A stretch of DNA of 64,000 nucleotides from a virus, in IMG/VR virus record IMGVR_UViG_3300024243_000006, positions 1-64,000 of that record; one strand, given 5' to 3'. Shown in pieces: positions 32,200 through 39,579 of the stretch. The notes below the pieces were generated by a model that saw only the letters and a list, made by a program, of their open reading frames with translations, did not search any database and was not told where the DNA came from. The translations under genes and the position numbers were made by a program. The stretch's first letter is position 1. Every line of letters starts with the position of its first letter.

Positions 32200-32275
32200 T
32201 GGGGTATAGTTCAATTGGTAGAGCACTGGCCTTTGACACCAGTTGTTGTAGGTTCGAGTCCTACTGCCCCAGCCA
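32200..32275 (+). tRNA. tRNA-Gln(TTG)
   Basis: Acceptor TGGGGTA pairs with TGCCCCA; anticodon loop CTTTGAC gives TTG; T loop TTCGAGT; CCA at 32273-32275. Confidence 0.93.
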
Positions 32276-32286
32276 CAGGAGAGCGT

Positions 32287-32556
32287 ATGTTCTTCAAGAA
32301 AAAGAAGCCTTGGTATGCTTGCGAGCCTCCCTACATGAAAAGGGAGGACCAGATAGCTTGGTTTAGAACGGTAGAGGAACTTAGAGATCCCGACGAGGAT
32401 ATTCCGAGAGAGTTGCCGGGACAGAATATGTATCGCTGCCTTAATGGTAATTGCGATGAACCGACTTATGAAAAGTTTTGTTCACGGTGCATCTGTGACC
32501 ATGACTGCCTTGGCGCCTCATTGAATGAGAGAAAAAATGAAGACTCTTTATATTGA
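32287..32556 (+). CDS. zinc-knuckle protein, 89 aa
   Basis: ATG 32287 behind AGGAGAG. C-terminal half with CLNGNCDE and CSRCICDHDC, a Cys/His cluster able to hold zinc. N-terminal half basic then acidic. Function unknown. Confidence 0.6.
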   Translation: MFFKKKKPWYACEPPYMKREDQIAWFRTVEELRDPDEDIPRELPGQNMYRCLNGNCDEPTYEKFCSRCICDHDCLGASLNERKNEDSLY

Positions 32557-33370
32557 AACTGGTATTGAAGAAGAGTACGAGAATGCTCTTATCGCATCAG
32601 CTAAGAAGATTGGCTGGAATGTTGTGACGATTATGCATATTCCATTTGGGGATATGTTCATCTATCATAACGATGGCTATACGGGCAACCCTGTCAGAAA
32701 AGAAGACCTTGAGAATGAAAACTCTTGGTACCATGGCAGCATATCCGGTGGGAAAGCTGCACAGAGAGCCACCAAGTGGAAGGTTCATGCACCTTGGCAG
32801 CAGCTAAGGTGCTCCGTTTACTATGAGAAGCTGGGCGATCTTATCCTTCAGAAGGATCATAGGTTTGAAACGCTTGAAAGCATCTATGCCAAAAAGGATG
32901 AGCTTTACAATTCCTCTCTTGTTGAGGAAGATACCTTATTCTTTAGGCCAGATGGTAACGGAAAGGAATTTACAGGAGGTTGTATTGCTTCGGACGAGTG
33001 GGAAAAGAAGTATAAACTGATTACTTTTTATGATCCACCGATGGACACAAGGGTGGTTGTCGCAAGACCTCAGAAGATCCAAGCTGAAGCAAGATTTCTC
33101 ATTGTTGATGGGAAGCTGATTACAGGTTCTTATTACAGAACCGGTGGGCAGACCGTAAGACTTGAGGCAGCAGGAGACCTCATTGAAACTGGTAAGTCGA
33201 TACTGCAAGGGGCACTGTCAAGAGGATACAATCCTTCTCCCTCTTGGGTCTTAGACTTGGCTCAAACAAATGGCGTATGGTATATCATCGAGGTGGGTGC
33301 AACGTCCTGCTGCGGATTATACAAGTGCAATACAGATGCTTTTATGGAGGCGTTGGATGGGATTATCTAA
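32537..33370 (+). CDS. ATP-grasp domain protein (R2K-type)
   Basis: About 277 residues. The C-terminal half has RPQKIQAEARFLIVDGKLIT and SWVLDLAQTNGVWYIIEVGA, with the RxxKxxT- and D-x-A-x-x-N-G-like pattern of the R2K (DUF4343) ATP-grasp ligases common in phages. The N-terminal half may bind the acceptor. Such enzymes form peptide-like bonds between small molecules or modify proteins; the substrate is unknown. ATG 32537 (GAGAGA upstream) or 32525. Confidence 0.75.
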   Translation: MKTLYIETGIEEEYENALIASAKKIGWNVVTIMHIPFGDMFIYHNDGYTGNPVRKEDLENENSWYHGSISGGKAAQRATKWKVHAPWQQLRCSVYYEKLGDLILQKDHRFETLESIYAKKDELYNSSLVEEDTLFFRPDGNGKEFTGGCIASDEWEKKYKLITFYDPPMDTRVVVARPQKIQAEARFLIVDGKLITGSYYRTGGQTVRLEAAGDLIETGKSILQGALSRGYNPSPSWVLDLAQTNGVWYIIEVGATSCCGLYKCNTDAFMEALDGII

Positions 33371-33752
33371 AGAAGAAGTCGTAGAAGGAATGCTGCACGA
33401 ACTCAAAAGGGAAGGCATGTGGCGTTCTCAAGCTAAGGCTCTTATCGACAGAGTCTTTAAGCCAAGGTATCTTCATGGATTTGAAATCGAAGAAAAATGG
33501 GAAATGCCTGAGCCTCCAAGAGAGGGGCTAATCCCCTGCTTTGATTTTCACGGTTGCGACGGACTCAGCCTATATTGGTGGGATGAATCATGGGGAAAGT
33601 ATCCTAGTTTTTTAAAAGCCTGGGAGATGATAGAAGCCGAAGGAATAGAAGACACATTGAGTAATGAAAATCCTGTGATCGATCCTGACACTGGAGGCGC
33701 AATGTATAAGTCTTGTATGGATGCGTTTAGGGAGTTAGGTTTTAATGGGTAG
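33357..33752 (+). CDS. hypothetical protein, 131 aa
   Basis: ATG 33357 behind GGAGG. Basic helix-rich N terminus (MLHELKREGMWRSQAKALID) and a Trp-rich middle (GLSLYWWDESWGKYPSF). No family recognised. Confidence 0.6.
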   Translation: MGLSKEEVVEGMLHELKREGMWRSQAKALIDRVFKPRYLHGFEIEEKWEMPEPPREGLIPCFDFHGCDGLSLYWWDESWGKYPSFLKAWEMIEAEGIEDTLSNENPVIDPDTGGAMYKSCMDAFRELGFNG

Positions 33753-33924
33753 ATGGGATTACATGGGTCAGCCAAGTTTCAACCCTCCAAACGATGACTG
33801 TCCAGAATGTAAGGAAGCATCAAGGACATATTTCGTTGGAGCAAAGAAGGTTGATGGGGTGACTCAGCGTAGGTATACCTGCGAACATAAACACGAATGG
33901 ATCGAAAGGGAAGGCGATGAATAA
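33745..33924 (+). CDS. small zinc-ribbon-like protein, 59 aa
   Basis: ATG 33745 overlaps the previous gene and its end overlaps the next start. Contains DDCPECKE and TCEHKHEW, a Cys/His pattern like a minimal zinc ribbon. The sandwich of overlaps on both sides supports a real gene. Confidence 0.55.
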   Translation: MGRWDYMGQPSFNPPNDDCPECKEASRTYFVGAKKVDGVTQRRYTCEHKHEWIEREGDE

Positions 33925-34255
33925 CATTTACACAGAGGCATTTCAAAACATTTCTTGTGTTAGAGAGTTAACGATTGACGACTTTGTTCTTCCCGCTCTT
34001 GAATCTGCTGACGTTGTTTATGGAAAAGGTGCAAAAATTTATAAACTTTACGGCACAAAGTTCGCTGTGATGACTCATTCGGATCAATTCAAAAGCACAC
34101 CAAACCAGATTACTTGGTATGAGGTGATGGGAGTCAATGAGGATGATTCCAGGATTGAGTTTATTAATCTGATCGAAAAAGAGGTAGAAGATAAGATCCC
34201 AAATGAAATGTATGAAGAGATTCAATTTTTCATTAAGGCTTCGCAGAGAAGCTGA
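33917..34255 (+). CDS. hypothetical protein of the dispersed LPEE-type family
   Basis: ATG 33917 overlaps the previous stop. Layout: N-terminal helix, then GAKIYKLYGTKFAVMTHSDQ, and a C-terminal IPNEMYEEIQFFIKASQ. Similar Y-x-(I/L)-x-G-T ... LPEExxE ends recur at 39580, 41000, 45279, 45692 and 58596. Function unknown. Confidence 0.6.
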   Translation: MNNIYTEAFQNISCVRELTIDDFVLPALESADVVYGKGAKIYKLYGTKFAVMTHSDQFKSTPNQITWYEVMGVNEDDSRIEFINLIEKEVEDKIPNEMYEEIQFFIKASQRS

Positions 34256-34935
34256 TGTCTGACAGATCAGATAAGTTTCGAGACTCTTTGGCTAAGGTAT
34301 TCGTTAAGACTCCGGAGTTTGTGAGGACACAGTCCGAACTAAGATTAGATGTTCCAGAGAACCCCTTTTTAGAATATGTCAAAAATATTCACGAAAGCTG
34401 GATGATGAATGAAAGAAGAGCTGAATTTCTTGAGTTATATGGTGACAAAAGAGCGGCCGACGAATTAAGAGAAGCTACATTAAACTTTGCAGTATTCACT
34501 CGTGGTTACAACTCAAACGTAATAGCAGCACGACAAGCGGTTAATATAGCATTAGATAAAGGTATGTCGTTTTGTATGATCAATTACGGAAACCTTATTG
34601 ATGTGCCAAAGATCTTATTAGAAGTATCGGACAAGATAGATAAAGTTGATACAAGTTTTTACAGTGACTTGATGATGCCTCCAAGGTGGCAGTATGATTT
34701 TTATCCAAGAGATACAGATCATTTGCTTCCGGCATCGAGGTGCTCTATTTTTATTATTGAGAAGATTCCTGGCACAAAATTCAGCGGCCATGTCCCAAAG
34801 GACAGCCGGGCCGAAGCAAAGATACCAGAAGTACAAGATTTGGTTGACATTATGGACGAGCTTCCTGCTGAAATTCAGGAGACCATGGCCCTTTACTTAC
34901 CATTTTTTGCGGCAAGTGAGAGCAAAATTTGCTAA
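34255..34935 (+). CDS. hypothetical protein, 226 aa, LPEE-type C terminus
   Basis: TGATG overlap with the previous gene. Helical N-terminal half; a Pro-rich loop (MMPPRWQYDFYPRDTDHLLP) and a C-terminal DELPAEIQETMALYLPFFAA. Its last codons (stop TAA 34933-34935) overlap the next family A promoter. Function unknown. Confidence 0.62.
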   Translation: MSDRSDKFRDSLAKVFVKTPEFVRTQSELRLDVPENPFLEYVKNIHESWMMNERRAEFLELYGDKRAADELREATLNFAVFTRGYNSNVIAARQAVNIALDKGMSFCMINYGNLIDVPKILLEVSDKIDKVDTSFYSDLMMPPRWQYDFYPRDTDHLLPASRCSIFIIEKIPGTKFSGHVPKDSRAEAKIPEVQDLVDIMDELPAEIQETMALYLPFFAASESKIC

Positions 34936-34957
34936 ATTTCTCACAAGATGGTATGAT
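34929..34957 (+). promoter_or_regulatory. phage promoter, family A
   Basis: TTGCTA at 34929, spacer AATTTCTCACAAGATGG and TATGAT at 34952. The -35 box is read as the codons ending the preceding gene. Downstream is a very small gene with a strong ribosome site and then two tRNA-Pro. Confidence 0.68.
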
Positions 34958-35018
34958 GAAGTGAGCAGCGGCGTTGCCGTTCGGTCGATAAACAAGCAAC
35001 ATTTTAAAGGAGGTTGTT

Positions 35019-35102
35019 ATGACGTACATTACGAATTATGTTATCCAGAGCATTACCCTTGATGTTGCACAGATTCCAGGCAAGAGCCCCGTAAGGGTGT
35101 AA
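35019..35102 (+). CDS. leader-sized peptide, 27 aa
   Basis: ATG 35019 with AAAGGAGGT seven bases upstream, the strongest ribosome site nearby. The peptide starts MTYITNYVIQSITLD. It could be a genuine microprotein or a leader for the tRNAs that follow. Confidence 0.4.
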   Translation: MTYITNYVIQSITLDVAQIPGKSPVRV

Positions 35103-35140
35103 TAAGCTATAGTGCTTAAGCACAATTACAAAAATCTTGT

Positions 35141-35218
35141 CTGGGTGTGGCGCAGTCTGGTCAGCGCTCCTGTTTTGGAAACAGGAGGTCGCAGGTTCAA
35201 ATCCTGTCACCCAGACCA
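35141..35218 (+). tRNA. tRNA-Pro(TGG), first
   Basis: Acceptor CTGGGTG pairs with CACCCAG; anticodon loop TTTGGAA gives TGG; T loop TTCAAAT; CCA at 35216-35218. Position 37 is A, whereas the other two Pro tRNAs here have the usual G37. Confidence 0.85.
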
Positions 35219-35223
35219 TATCT

Positions 35224-35296
35224 CGGGATATGGTGTAATCTGGTAACACTCATGGTTTGGGACCATGAATTGCGGGTTCAAATCCTGCTATCCCGA
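35224..35296 (+). tRNA. tRNA-Pro(TGG), second
   Basis: Acceptor CGGGATA pairs with TATCCCG; anticodon loop TTTGGGA gives TGG with G37; T loop TTCAAAT. CCA incomplete (ACCG). The D arm resembles the tRNA-Gln bodies of this window. Confidence 0.82.
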
Positions 35297-35316
35297 CCGA
35301 AGAATTAAGGGACTTA

Positions 35317-35640
35317 ATGGAAGACTTACTAAAGAAGTACGAGGATGCGAGAAAGGCTCTTGGTGAGTATTTTGACGCCCCTATCTATCATAACCTAATC
35401 ACTAATTTTCAAGATCAGTGGACAGATTATGGTGTTCAGCACGACTCAGTTGCTTGGGAATATCAAGAAGACGAGAGCAGTGAGTGGGATGACGGGGAGT
35501 TCATGTATAGCTTTGAGGTCCAAGGAGTTTCCAGATGGCAAAGCAAAGACGGCAAGTATACCTTGTTCATCGGTAGAGACTGTTGTGGAAACACTGACTG
35601 TTATATTTTTCTAAATGAATTAAAGATGGAAGGCGTCTAA
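35317..35640 (+). CDS. hypothetical protein, 107 aa
   Basis: ATG 35317. Acidic, aromatic (YQEDESSEWDDGEFMYSFEV), with a pair of Cys in GRDCCGNTDC. No family recognised. Confidence 0.62.
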   Translation: MEDLLKKYEDARKALGEYFDAPIYHNLITNFQDQWTDYGVQHDSVAWEYQEDESSEWDDGEFMYSFEVQGVSRWQSKDGKYTLFIGRDCCGNTDCYIFLNELKMEGV

Positions 35641-35641
35641 C

Positions 35642-35953
35642 ATGGCGGGCTCGGTAATGCCTTTGTTCGAAGATATGAAGTTTCTTAAAGCGACGAAATA
35701 TCCGGTGGCAAAAGTTGGTATTATTTATCTTACGGAAAACCGTAGGGGCGGAATAATCTATGCTGCTGAACGAGATCAATGTTATCTGTACGATATGGGA
35801 AAGGGAAAATGGAAAACGGTTATTCCGGGTTCATACCTTCAATGCCCAGGCAATTGGGCTCGTCATCTTAACGCATTAGAGAAAAGAAAATTTGTTTCAT
35901 TGATGAACATTCTTAAATTCAAGAATTGGACATACAAGAAAGTTTACAAGTAG
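35642..35953 (+). CDS. hypothetical protein, 103 aa, related to tandem paralogues
   Basis: ATG 35642. C-terminal part YLQCPGNWARHLNALEKRKF resembles the C-terminal signature of the 29082-30409 group. Beta-rich N terminus. Function unknown. Confidence 0.58.
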   Translation: MAGSVMPLFEDMKFLKATKYPVAKVGIIYLTENRRGGIIYAAERDQCYLYDMGKGKWKTVIPGSYLQCPGNWARHLNALEKRKFVSLMNILKFKNWTYKKVYK

Positions 35954-35961
35954 AGGTGCTT

Positions 35962-36396
35962 ATGAGCATTCAGGACACAGTTAAGGCCCACATGAAAGAG
36001 GCCATGTATAGCCGAGATAAACCTCGCCTTACTGCCCTTCGCGGTATCAAGGCTGAGCTTACCAAGGAGACGAAGATCAAGGGTGTTGAGACTCTTTCTG
36101 AGGAAAAGAGTATAAAGATCCTGCGAAGGCTTGCAAAGCAGCGAACAGAATCCGCTACTGTTTATTCAGATGCGGGAAGAGATGAGCTTGCAGAGCAGGA
36201 GCGTTTCGAGCTTGGGATCATCGAAAGTTTTCTCCCCGCCCTGGCAGGTGAGGCAGAAACTCGTGTATGGATTCAGGAGGCCATCGATAGTGGGGCGTCT
36301 AACATGGGCGCAGTAATGGGGATGGTTATGAAGTCTCATAGAAGTGAGGCTGACGGCAAGCTTGTTCGCAAGCTTGTGCAGGAAATGCTTAAGTAA
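35962..36396 (+). CDS. YqeY/GatB C-terminal-like protein
   Basis: ATG 35962 behind GAGG. 144 residues matching YqeY: MKEAMYSRDKPRLTALRGIK at the start, LAKQRTESATVYSDAGRDE near 65, FELGIIESFLPA near 87 and NMGAVMGMVMKSH near 115. The domain is shared with the tail of GatB, which binds tRNA in the amidotransferase. Role of YqeY is uncertain; a tRNA-related function would fit this gene set. Confidence 0.85.
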   Translation: MSIQDTVKAHMKEAMYSRDKPRLTALRGIKAELTKETKIKGVETLSEEKSIKILRRLAKQRTESATVYSDAGRDELAEQERFELGIIESFLPALAGEAETRVWIQEAIDSGASNMGAVMGMVMKSHRSEADGKLVRKLVQEMLK

Positions 36397-36403
36397 TAGC
36401 TTG

Positions 36404-36421
36404 CCTCCTTGGATAAGGAGG
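36404..36421 (+). promoter_or_regulatory. hairpin sequestering a ribosome site
   Basis: CCTCCTT pairs perfectly with AAGGAGG across a GGAT loop; the 3' arm is the Shine-Dalgarno of the gene at 36428. Folding would block initiation there. Confidence 0.5.
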
Positions 36422-36427
36422 TGTGTC

Positions 36428-36619
36428 ATGCTTGATGCAAAAACGCAGGAGTTCCTGCGCAAATTGAAAGAGTTGTGTGCAGAATTTGAGGTAGAGATAG
36501 GCGGCTGCGGCTGCTGTGGTTCACCATACTTCACAGTGGGTGAGAAGAGTTACGAGGATCTTTTTATTAGCAAAGACGAAAATCGTTGCTATGATAAAGA
36601 CGGAGAACACAACTTTTAA
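36428..36619 (+). CDS. small Cys-rich protein, 63 aa
   Basis: ATG 36428 seven bases after AAGGAGG. Contains VEIGGCGCCGSPYFTV, a compact Cys cluster, and an acidic tail. Translation may be controlled by the hairpin before it. Function unknown. Confidence 0.6.
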   Translation: MLDAKTQEFLRKLKELCAEFEVEIGGCGCCGSPYFTVGEKSYEDLFISKDENRCYDKDGEHNF

Positions 36620-36695
36620 CGTTACTGAGCAGTTAGAAGCGCCGCGTAGAGCTGGATCAACGGGGAACTTTCGAAATGGTGAGAGGCCATTACAT

Positions 36696-36773
36696 CGGGG
36701 TATAGCGCAGTCTGGTCAGCGCACCTGCTTTGGGAGCAGGGGGCCGTAGGTTCGAATCCTACTATCCCGACCA
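36696..36773 (+). tRNA. tRNA-Pro(TGG), third
   Basis: Acceptor CGGGGTA pairs with TATCCCG; anticodon arm CCTGCTTTGGGAGCAGG gives TGG with G37; T loop TTCGAAT; CCA at 36771-36773. Confidence 0.9.
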
Positions 36774-36822
36774 TAAAACTACTTGGAGTGCTTAAGCATC
36801 ATGACCGTCGAGAGGGTCTTAT

Positions 36823-36913
36823 AGGACTGTAGCTCAGTTTTTGGTTAGAGCGCTCGCCTGATAAGTGAGAGGCCACTTGGTATACGTTGGTTCAAATCCA
36901 ACCAGTCCTACCA
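36823..36913 (+). tRNA. tRNA-Ile(GAT) with extended variable region
   Basis: Acceptor AGGACTG pairs with CAGTCCT; anticodon arm CTCGC-CTGATAA-GTGAG gives GAT; T arm GTTGG-TTCAAAT-CCAAC; CCA at 36911-36913. Between anticodon and T stems lie 16 bases (AGGCCACTTGGTATAC) instead of about five, unusual for Ile. Confidence 0.75.
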
Positions 36914-36925
36914 TAAGGAAATGAA

Positions 36926-37138
36926 ATGCTTACTATTGATCAAGTTAGAAAGCTAAAGCGTGGCGATAAGGTTGTGGATACCTACGGAAAGGTTTATGAC
37001 TTTGGATATATTTCCCAAACGAATGCTGCCGTAGTTTACGATGAAGGCGAATACAATATGCAGGATGCTTCAGCTTTCAGACTACTTTCTGACAAAGAGG
37101 TTTCTGAAAAACCATTCTATAAGCTGAGGATCAAATGA
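36926..37138 (+). CDS. hypothetical protein, 70 aa
   Basis: ATG 36926 behind AAGGAA. A small beta-type protein starting MLTIDQVRKLKRGDKVVD, similar in style to SH3-like domains (RGDKVVDTYGKVYDFGYIS). Overlaps the next start. Function unknown. Confidence 0.62.
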   Translation: MLTIDQVRKLKRGDKVVDTYGKVYDFGYISQTNAAVVYDEGEYNMQDASAFRLLSDKEVSEKPFYKLRIK

Positions 37139-37374
37139 TAAACAAAATCGATTTTAGCAAAATCCCTAAAGAAGACCTATCTGTTTACGAACTATGGGTT
37201 GTGGCAACGTGGTCAGGGAATCCTTATACCGATGATCCTGGGAGTTGGTATATTGAAGATGGTCTGTATCTAAAAAAGGAATCCGCCATTCTTGCTGCCT
37301 CAGTAAGGGGCGTCCGTAAGGATCAAGTTATGAGTCTGAGCGATTTCATATCGAAATGCAATAGGGGTTACTAA
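37135..37374 (+). CDS. hypothetical protein, 79 aa
   Basis: ATGA overlap with the previous gene. Acidic-aromatic middle (VATWSGNPYTDDPGSWYIED). Stop overlaps the next ATG. Function unknown. Confidence 0.6.
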   Translation: MINKIDFSKIPKEDLSVYELWVVATWSGNPYTDDPGSWYIEDGLYLKKESAILAASVRGVRKDQVMSLSDFISKCNRGY

Positions 37375-37571
37375 TGGATTTGTGGCTACATCTGATGGAA
37401 TGCAGTTACCCGGAGGGTTGCACTTGCGGCACCTCCGCATACAATGCTTTGGCAGAAAAAGTTGCTGAGCAGCAGTCTCTTATGAGAGAAGCTGCCAAAG
37501 CCTTGTCTGACTGGAACAACGGACAAGGGGTGGATGAAGATTTGGAGCTAATAAAGAAGCTTCGAAGTTAA
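37374..37571 (+). CDS. hypothetical protein, 65 aa
   Basis: TAATG overlap. Cys-containing N terminus (MECSYPEGCTCGTSAY), then a helical tail. It resembles small phage proteins of unknown function that start with a helix and carry CxxGCxC. Confidence 0.58.
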   Translation: MDLWLHLMECSYPEGCTCGTSAYNALAEKVAEQQSLMREAAKALSDWNNGQGVDEDLELIKKLRS

Positions 37572-37572
37572 A

Positions 37573-37923
37573 ATGGGCTGCCCAAATTGTGGTGGAGAAT
37601 CATATCTGACGACTTATCGAGCGAGATACCCTCGTGCAGGTAAGAGTCTTTTGGTTAAGTCAAAATGTATGATGTGTTCATCCTGTAGGACCCGGATAGG
37701 TCCTTTCAAATTCTTGACACCAGCGTTGGCAAATGAAAATGATGCTAACGCCGAGATAGAATGGGAAAGAAAATATAATGAGAAGATGCCTCCAGAATAT
37801 CCGATGGGTCGTATAAGAAAGATTATGCGAACAGAGGAAGGTAAAAGGCGTGTAGCTGAAGCTTTTGGAAAAGCTTTGTACAAAGAAGTAGAGAAAACCT
37901 CTAAGGAGAGTAAAGATGATTAA
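37573..37923 (+). CDS. zinc-ribbon protein, 116 aa
   Basis: N-terminal CPNCGGES and a second pair in CMMCSSCRTRIG, a zinc ribbon of about 40 residues, then a long basic-acidic helix (NAEIEWERKYNEKM). Its end overlaps the bL12 start. Function unknown. Confidence 0.65.
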   Translation: MGCPNCGGESYLTTYRARYPRAGKSLLVKSKCMMCSSCRTRIGPFKFLTPALANENDANAEIEWERKYNEKMPPEYPMGRIRKIMRTEEGKRRVAEAFGKALYKEVEKTSKESKDD

Positions 37924-38287
37924 TCAGAGCGATGTTGTTGAATACCTAAAGAACGTTAGCGTTATTGAACTTAGAGGTCTTATCGGGACTCTGGAGGATG
38001 AGCTTGGAGTTAAGATTCCAGAATACACAGCACCTTCTCAGTACGATCTCGGTTTTGGTGGCGGAGAGGTAGAGCAGACCGAGTTTACCGTTGTCCTTCA
38101 GGGCTTTGAGGGTAAGAAGGTTGCACTGATTAAGGTCGTGCGAGCACTTACAGGTCTCGGTCTAAAGGATGCAAAGGTCGCGGTAGAGTCCGCTCCTTAT
38201 GTGATTAAGGAAGGCGTTGATAAGGGCGTAGCAGAAGAGGTTGCCGCTTCTATGAGAGAGGTTGGTGGCTTGGTAGACATTGTATAA
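37916..38287 (+). CDS. rplL: ribosomal protein bL12 (L7/L12) homologue
   Basis: 123 residues with both bL12 domains: an N-terminal dimer helix pair (DVVEYLKNVSVIELRGLIGT), a hinge with Pro/Ala and GFGGGEVEQTEFTVVL, and the C-terminal domain with KKVALIKVVRALTGLGLKDA and KVAVESAPYVIKEGV, the factor-binding helix. The length matches bacterial bL12 (about 120). bL12 recruits initiation, elongation and release factors to the ribosome stalk, so a phage copy could bias host ribosomes. ATG 37916 lies eight bases inside the previous gene. Confidence 0.93.
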   Translation: MINQSDVVEYLKNVSVIELRGLIGTLEDELGVKIPEYTAPSQYDLGFGGGEVEQTEFTVVLQGFEGKKVALIKVVRALTGLGLKDAKVAVESAPYVIKEGVDKGVAEEVAASMREVGGLVDIV

Positions 38288-38475
38288 TGTTGAATGAAGC
38301 CATCGCAGAAGCTCTTGACGCGCCTTATAAACAGGCGCGTCAAGAGGGAGCAGAGGAAGAGAGAAAAAAGATCGCTGACTGGTTGAGAGAAACCAGCAAG
38401 CACAGTAAGATAGCAAGTACCTTGCTGCGATTAATGGCTGATGAAATTGAGTCTGGCGATTATGGCAAGGGTTAA
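38287..38475 (+). CDS. small basic helical protein, 62 aa
   Basis: TAATG overlap with rplL. Helical and charged (AYKQARQEGAEEERKKI-type pattern), with DWLRETSKHSKIASTLLRLM. A partner or regulator of bL12 is conceivable only from position. Function unknown. Confidence 0.55.
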   Translation: MLNEAIAEALDAPYKQARQEGAEEERKKIADWLRETSKHSKIASTLLRLMADEIESGDYGKG

Positions 38476-38481
38476 CAATTT

Positions 38482-38555
38482 TGGAGATTAGTTTAATCGT
38501 AAAATAGGTGGCTCTGACCCGCCCGTTACTGGTTCAAATCCAGTATCTCCAGCCA
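38482..38555 (+). tRNA. tRNA-Gln(CTG), second
   Basis: Acceptor TGGAGAT pairs with ATCTCCA; anticodon arm GGTGG-CTCTGAC-CCGCC gives CTG; T loop TTCAAAT; CCA at 38553-38555. U1-A72 as in the other Gln tRNAs. Confidence 0.88.
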
Positions 38556-38572
38556 TCATCATAGGTGATACA

Positions 38573-38812
38573 ATGAAGATCGATATGGAGATTCTTAAGA
38601 GTCGAGTCAAAGGGACAGTAAACTTTTCTTTTTTCAGAGCAGGACAGCTCTGGTATGTATGTGAGGACGGGTGGGAATTTCCTATTCCTGTCGAAGATAC
38701 GGGCAATGCACAGGGAAGCTCTCCCACTTTCTCTGCTCAGATGAAGGGCATTTATATGATGCGCTGGGTAAAGAAGGCTATGGAAGCAGAACTACAAAGG
38801 GATAGTGAGTGA
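38573..38812 (+). CDS. hypothetical phage protein, 79 aa
   Basis: ATG 38573 with AGGTGATACA upstream. The pattern FSFFRAGQLWYVCEDGWEFP and a tail ending MMRWVKKAME is of a type seen in many phages (sequence F-x-F-x-R-x-G-x-LWY). Function unknown. Overlaps the next gene. Confidence 0.62.
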   Translation: MKIDMEILKSRVKGTVNFSFFRAGQLWYVCEDGWEFPIPVEDTGNAQGSSPTFSAQMKGIYMMRWVKKAMEAELQRDSE

Positions 38813-39075
38813 GCATTTTTTCTAAAGTTATTGGCGAGAATATCTTTTTTAAACCAGAATTGTATCCGAGCGGAAATTGCTATGCTCATTATCCTTTGTC
38901 AACAAGGGATGTGAGTATTATATTGGAATATGATACGGGAAGATTTATCTATTACAAAATGAGACCAAGTGGATATGTTACAGGTGATCATATTTGTGCT
39001 GGGAAATTTTCGTCATACCTTTCCGAAAAGGAAAAGAAGTCATTTATTGAAATGTTGGAAAAGATCGAATCGTAG
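38809..39075 (+). CDS. hypothetical protein related to tandem paralogues, 88 aa
   Basis: GTG 38809 overlaps the previous stop. C-terminal ICAGKFSSYLSEKEKKSFIE matches the C-x-G-x-F-...-M/L-S-x-x-E signature of the genes at 29082-30409. The last ten bases lie inside the acceptor strand of tRNA-Ile. Confidence 0.62.
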   Translation: MSIFSKVIGENIFFKPELYPSGNCYAHYPLSTRDVSIILEYDTGRFIYYKMRPSGYVTGDHICAGKFSSYLSEKEKKSFIEMLEKIES

Positions 39076-39143
39076 CTCAGTCCGGTAAGAGCACTCGGCT
39101 GATACCCGAGGGGTCGGTAGTTCAAATCTACCCGGTTCGACCA
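39066..39143 (+). tRNA. tRNA-Ile(GAT)
   Basis: Acceptor CGAATCG pairs with CGGTTCG; anticodon arm CTCGG-CTGATAC-CCGAG gives GAT; T arm GGTAG-TTCAAAT-CTACC; CCA at 39141-39143. The first ten bases are also the end of the upstream gene. Confidence 0.9.
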
Positions 39144-39161
39144 TTAAAATGGGAGTTGGTT

Positions 39162-39578
39162 ATGTCTAAACTGTTGAAAAAAAGACCCACTAAGCCAAGG
39201 GCACCAACTGAACCAAAAGAAATTTTGTCTTCGTATTCGTCAAAAACAATATACAGTTCATCTATTGAAGGTAGCGAGATTTTGGAACTCATGAAAGAGT
39301 GTAATTGTAGTATTACAGATTTATCTTTTCTCTTTTATGGAGACGACAACTATTCTTGTGACGAGATAGAAATAAGTATTAACGCTCCGCTAATGAATAA
39401 CAAGTATTCTGAGCAGATGGTTGTCTACGAGAGTAAGCTTGAAATCTATCACAAAAAGATGGAAATTTTCACGGCAAAGCTTTCTCTGTGGAATGAACAG
39501 AAGAAGCAAAGAGATGACGAGGCAAAGGCAAAGAAAATTGAAGCTCTTGAGTATAAGCTATCTCAGCTAAGGAAGTAG
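39162..39578 (+). CDS. hypothetical protein, 138 aa
   Basis: ATG 39162 behind GGGAG. Basic Pro-rich N terminus (KKRPTKPRAPTEPKE), a beta-like centre, and a C-terminal charged coiled coil (KLSLWNEQKKQRDDEAKAKK). Ends in TAG. Function unknown. Confidence 0.6.
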   Translation: MSKLLKKRPTKPRAPTEPKEILSSYSSKTIYSSSIEGSEILELMKECNCSITDLSFLFYGDDNYSCDEIEISINAPLMNNKYSEQMVVYESKLEIYHKKMEIFTAKLSLWNEQKKQRDDEAKAKKIEALEYKLSQLRK

Positions 39579-39579
39579 T

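Noticed and set aside
35111-35122. Palindrome GTGCTTAAGCAC, half repeated at 36787
   Set aside because: Could be an operator, but only one copy is a full palindrome; too little to call.
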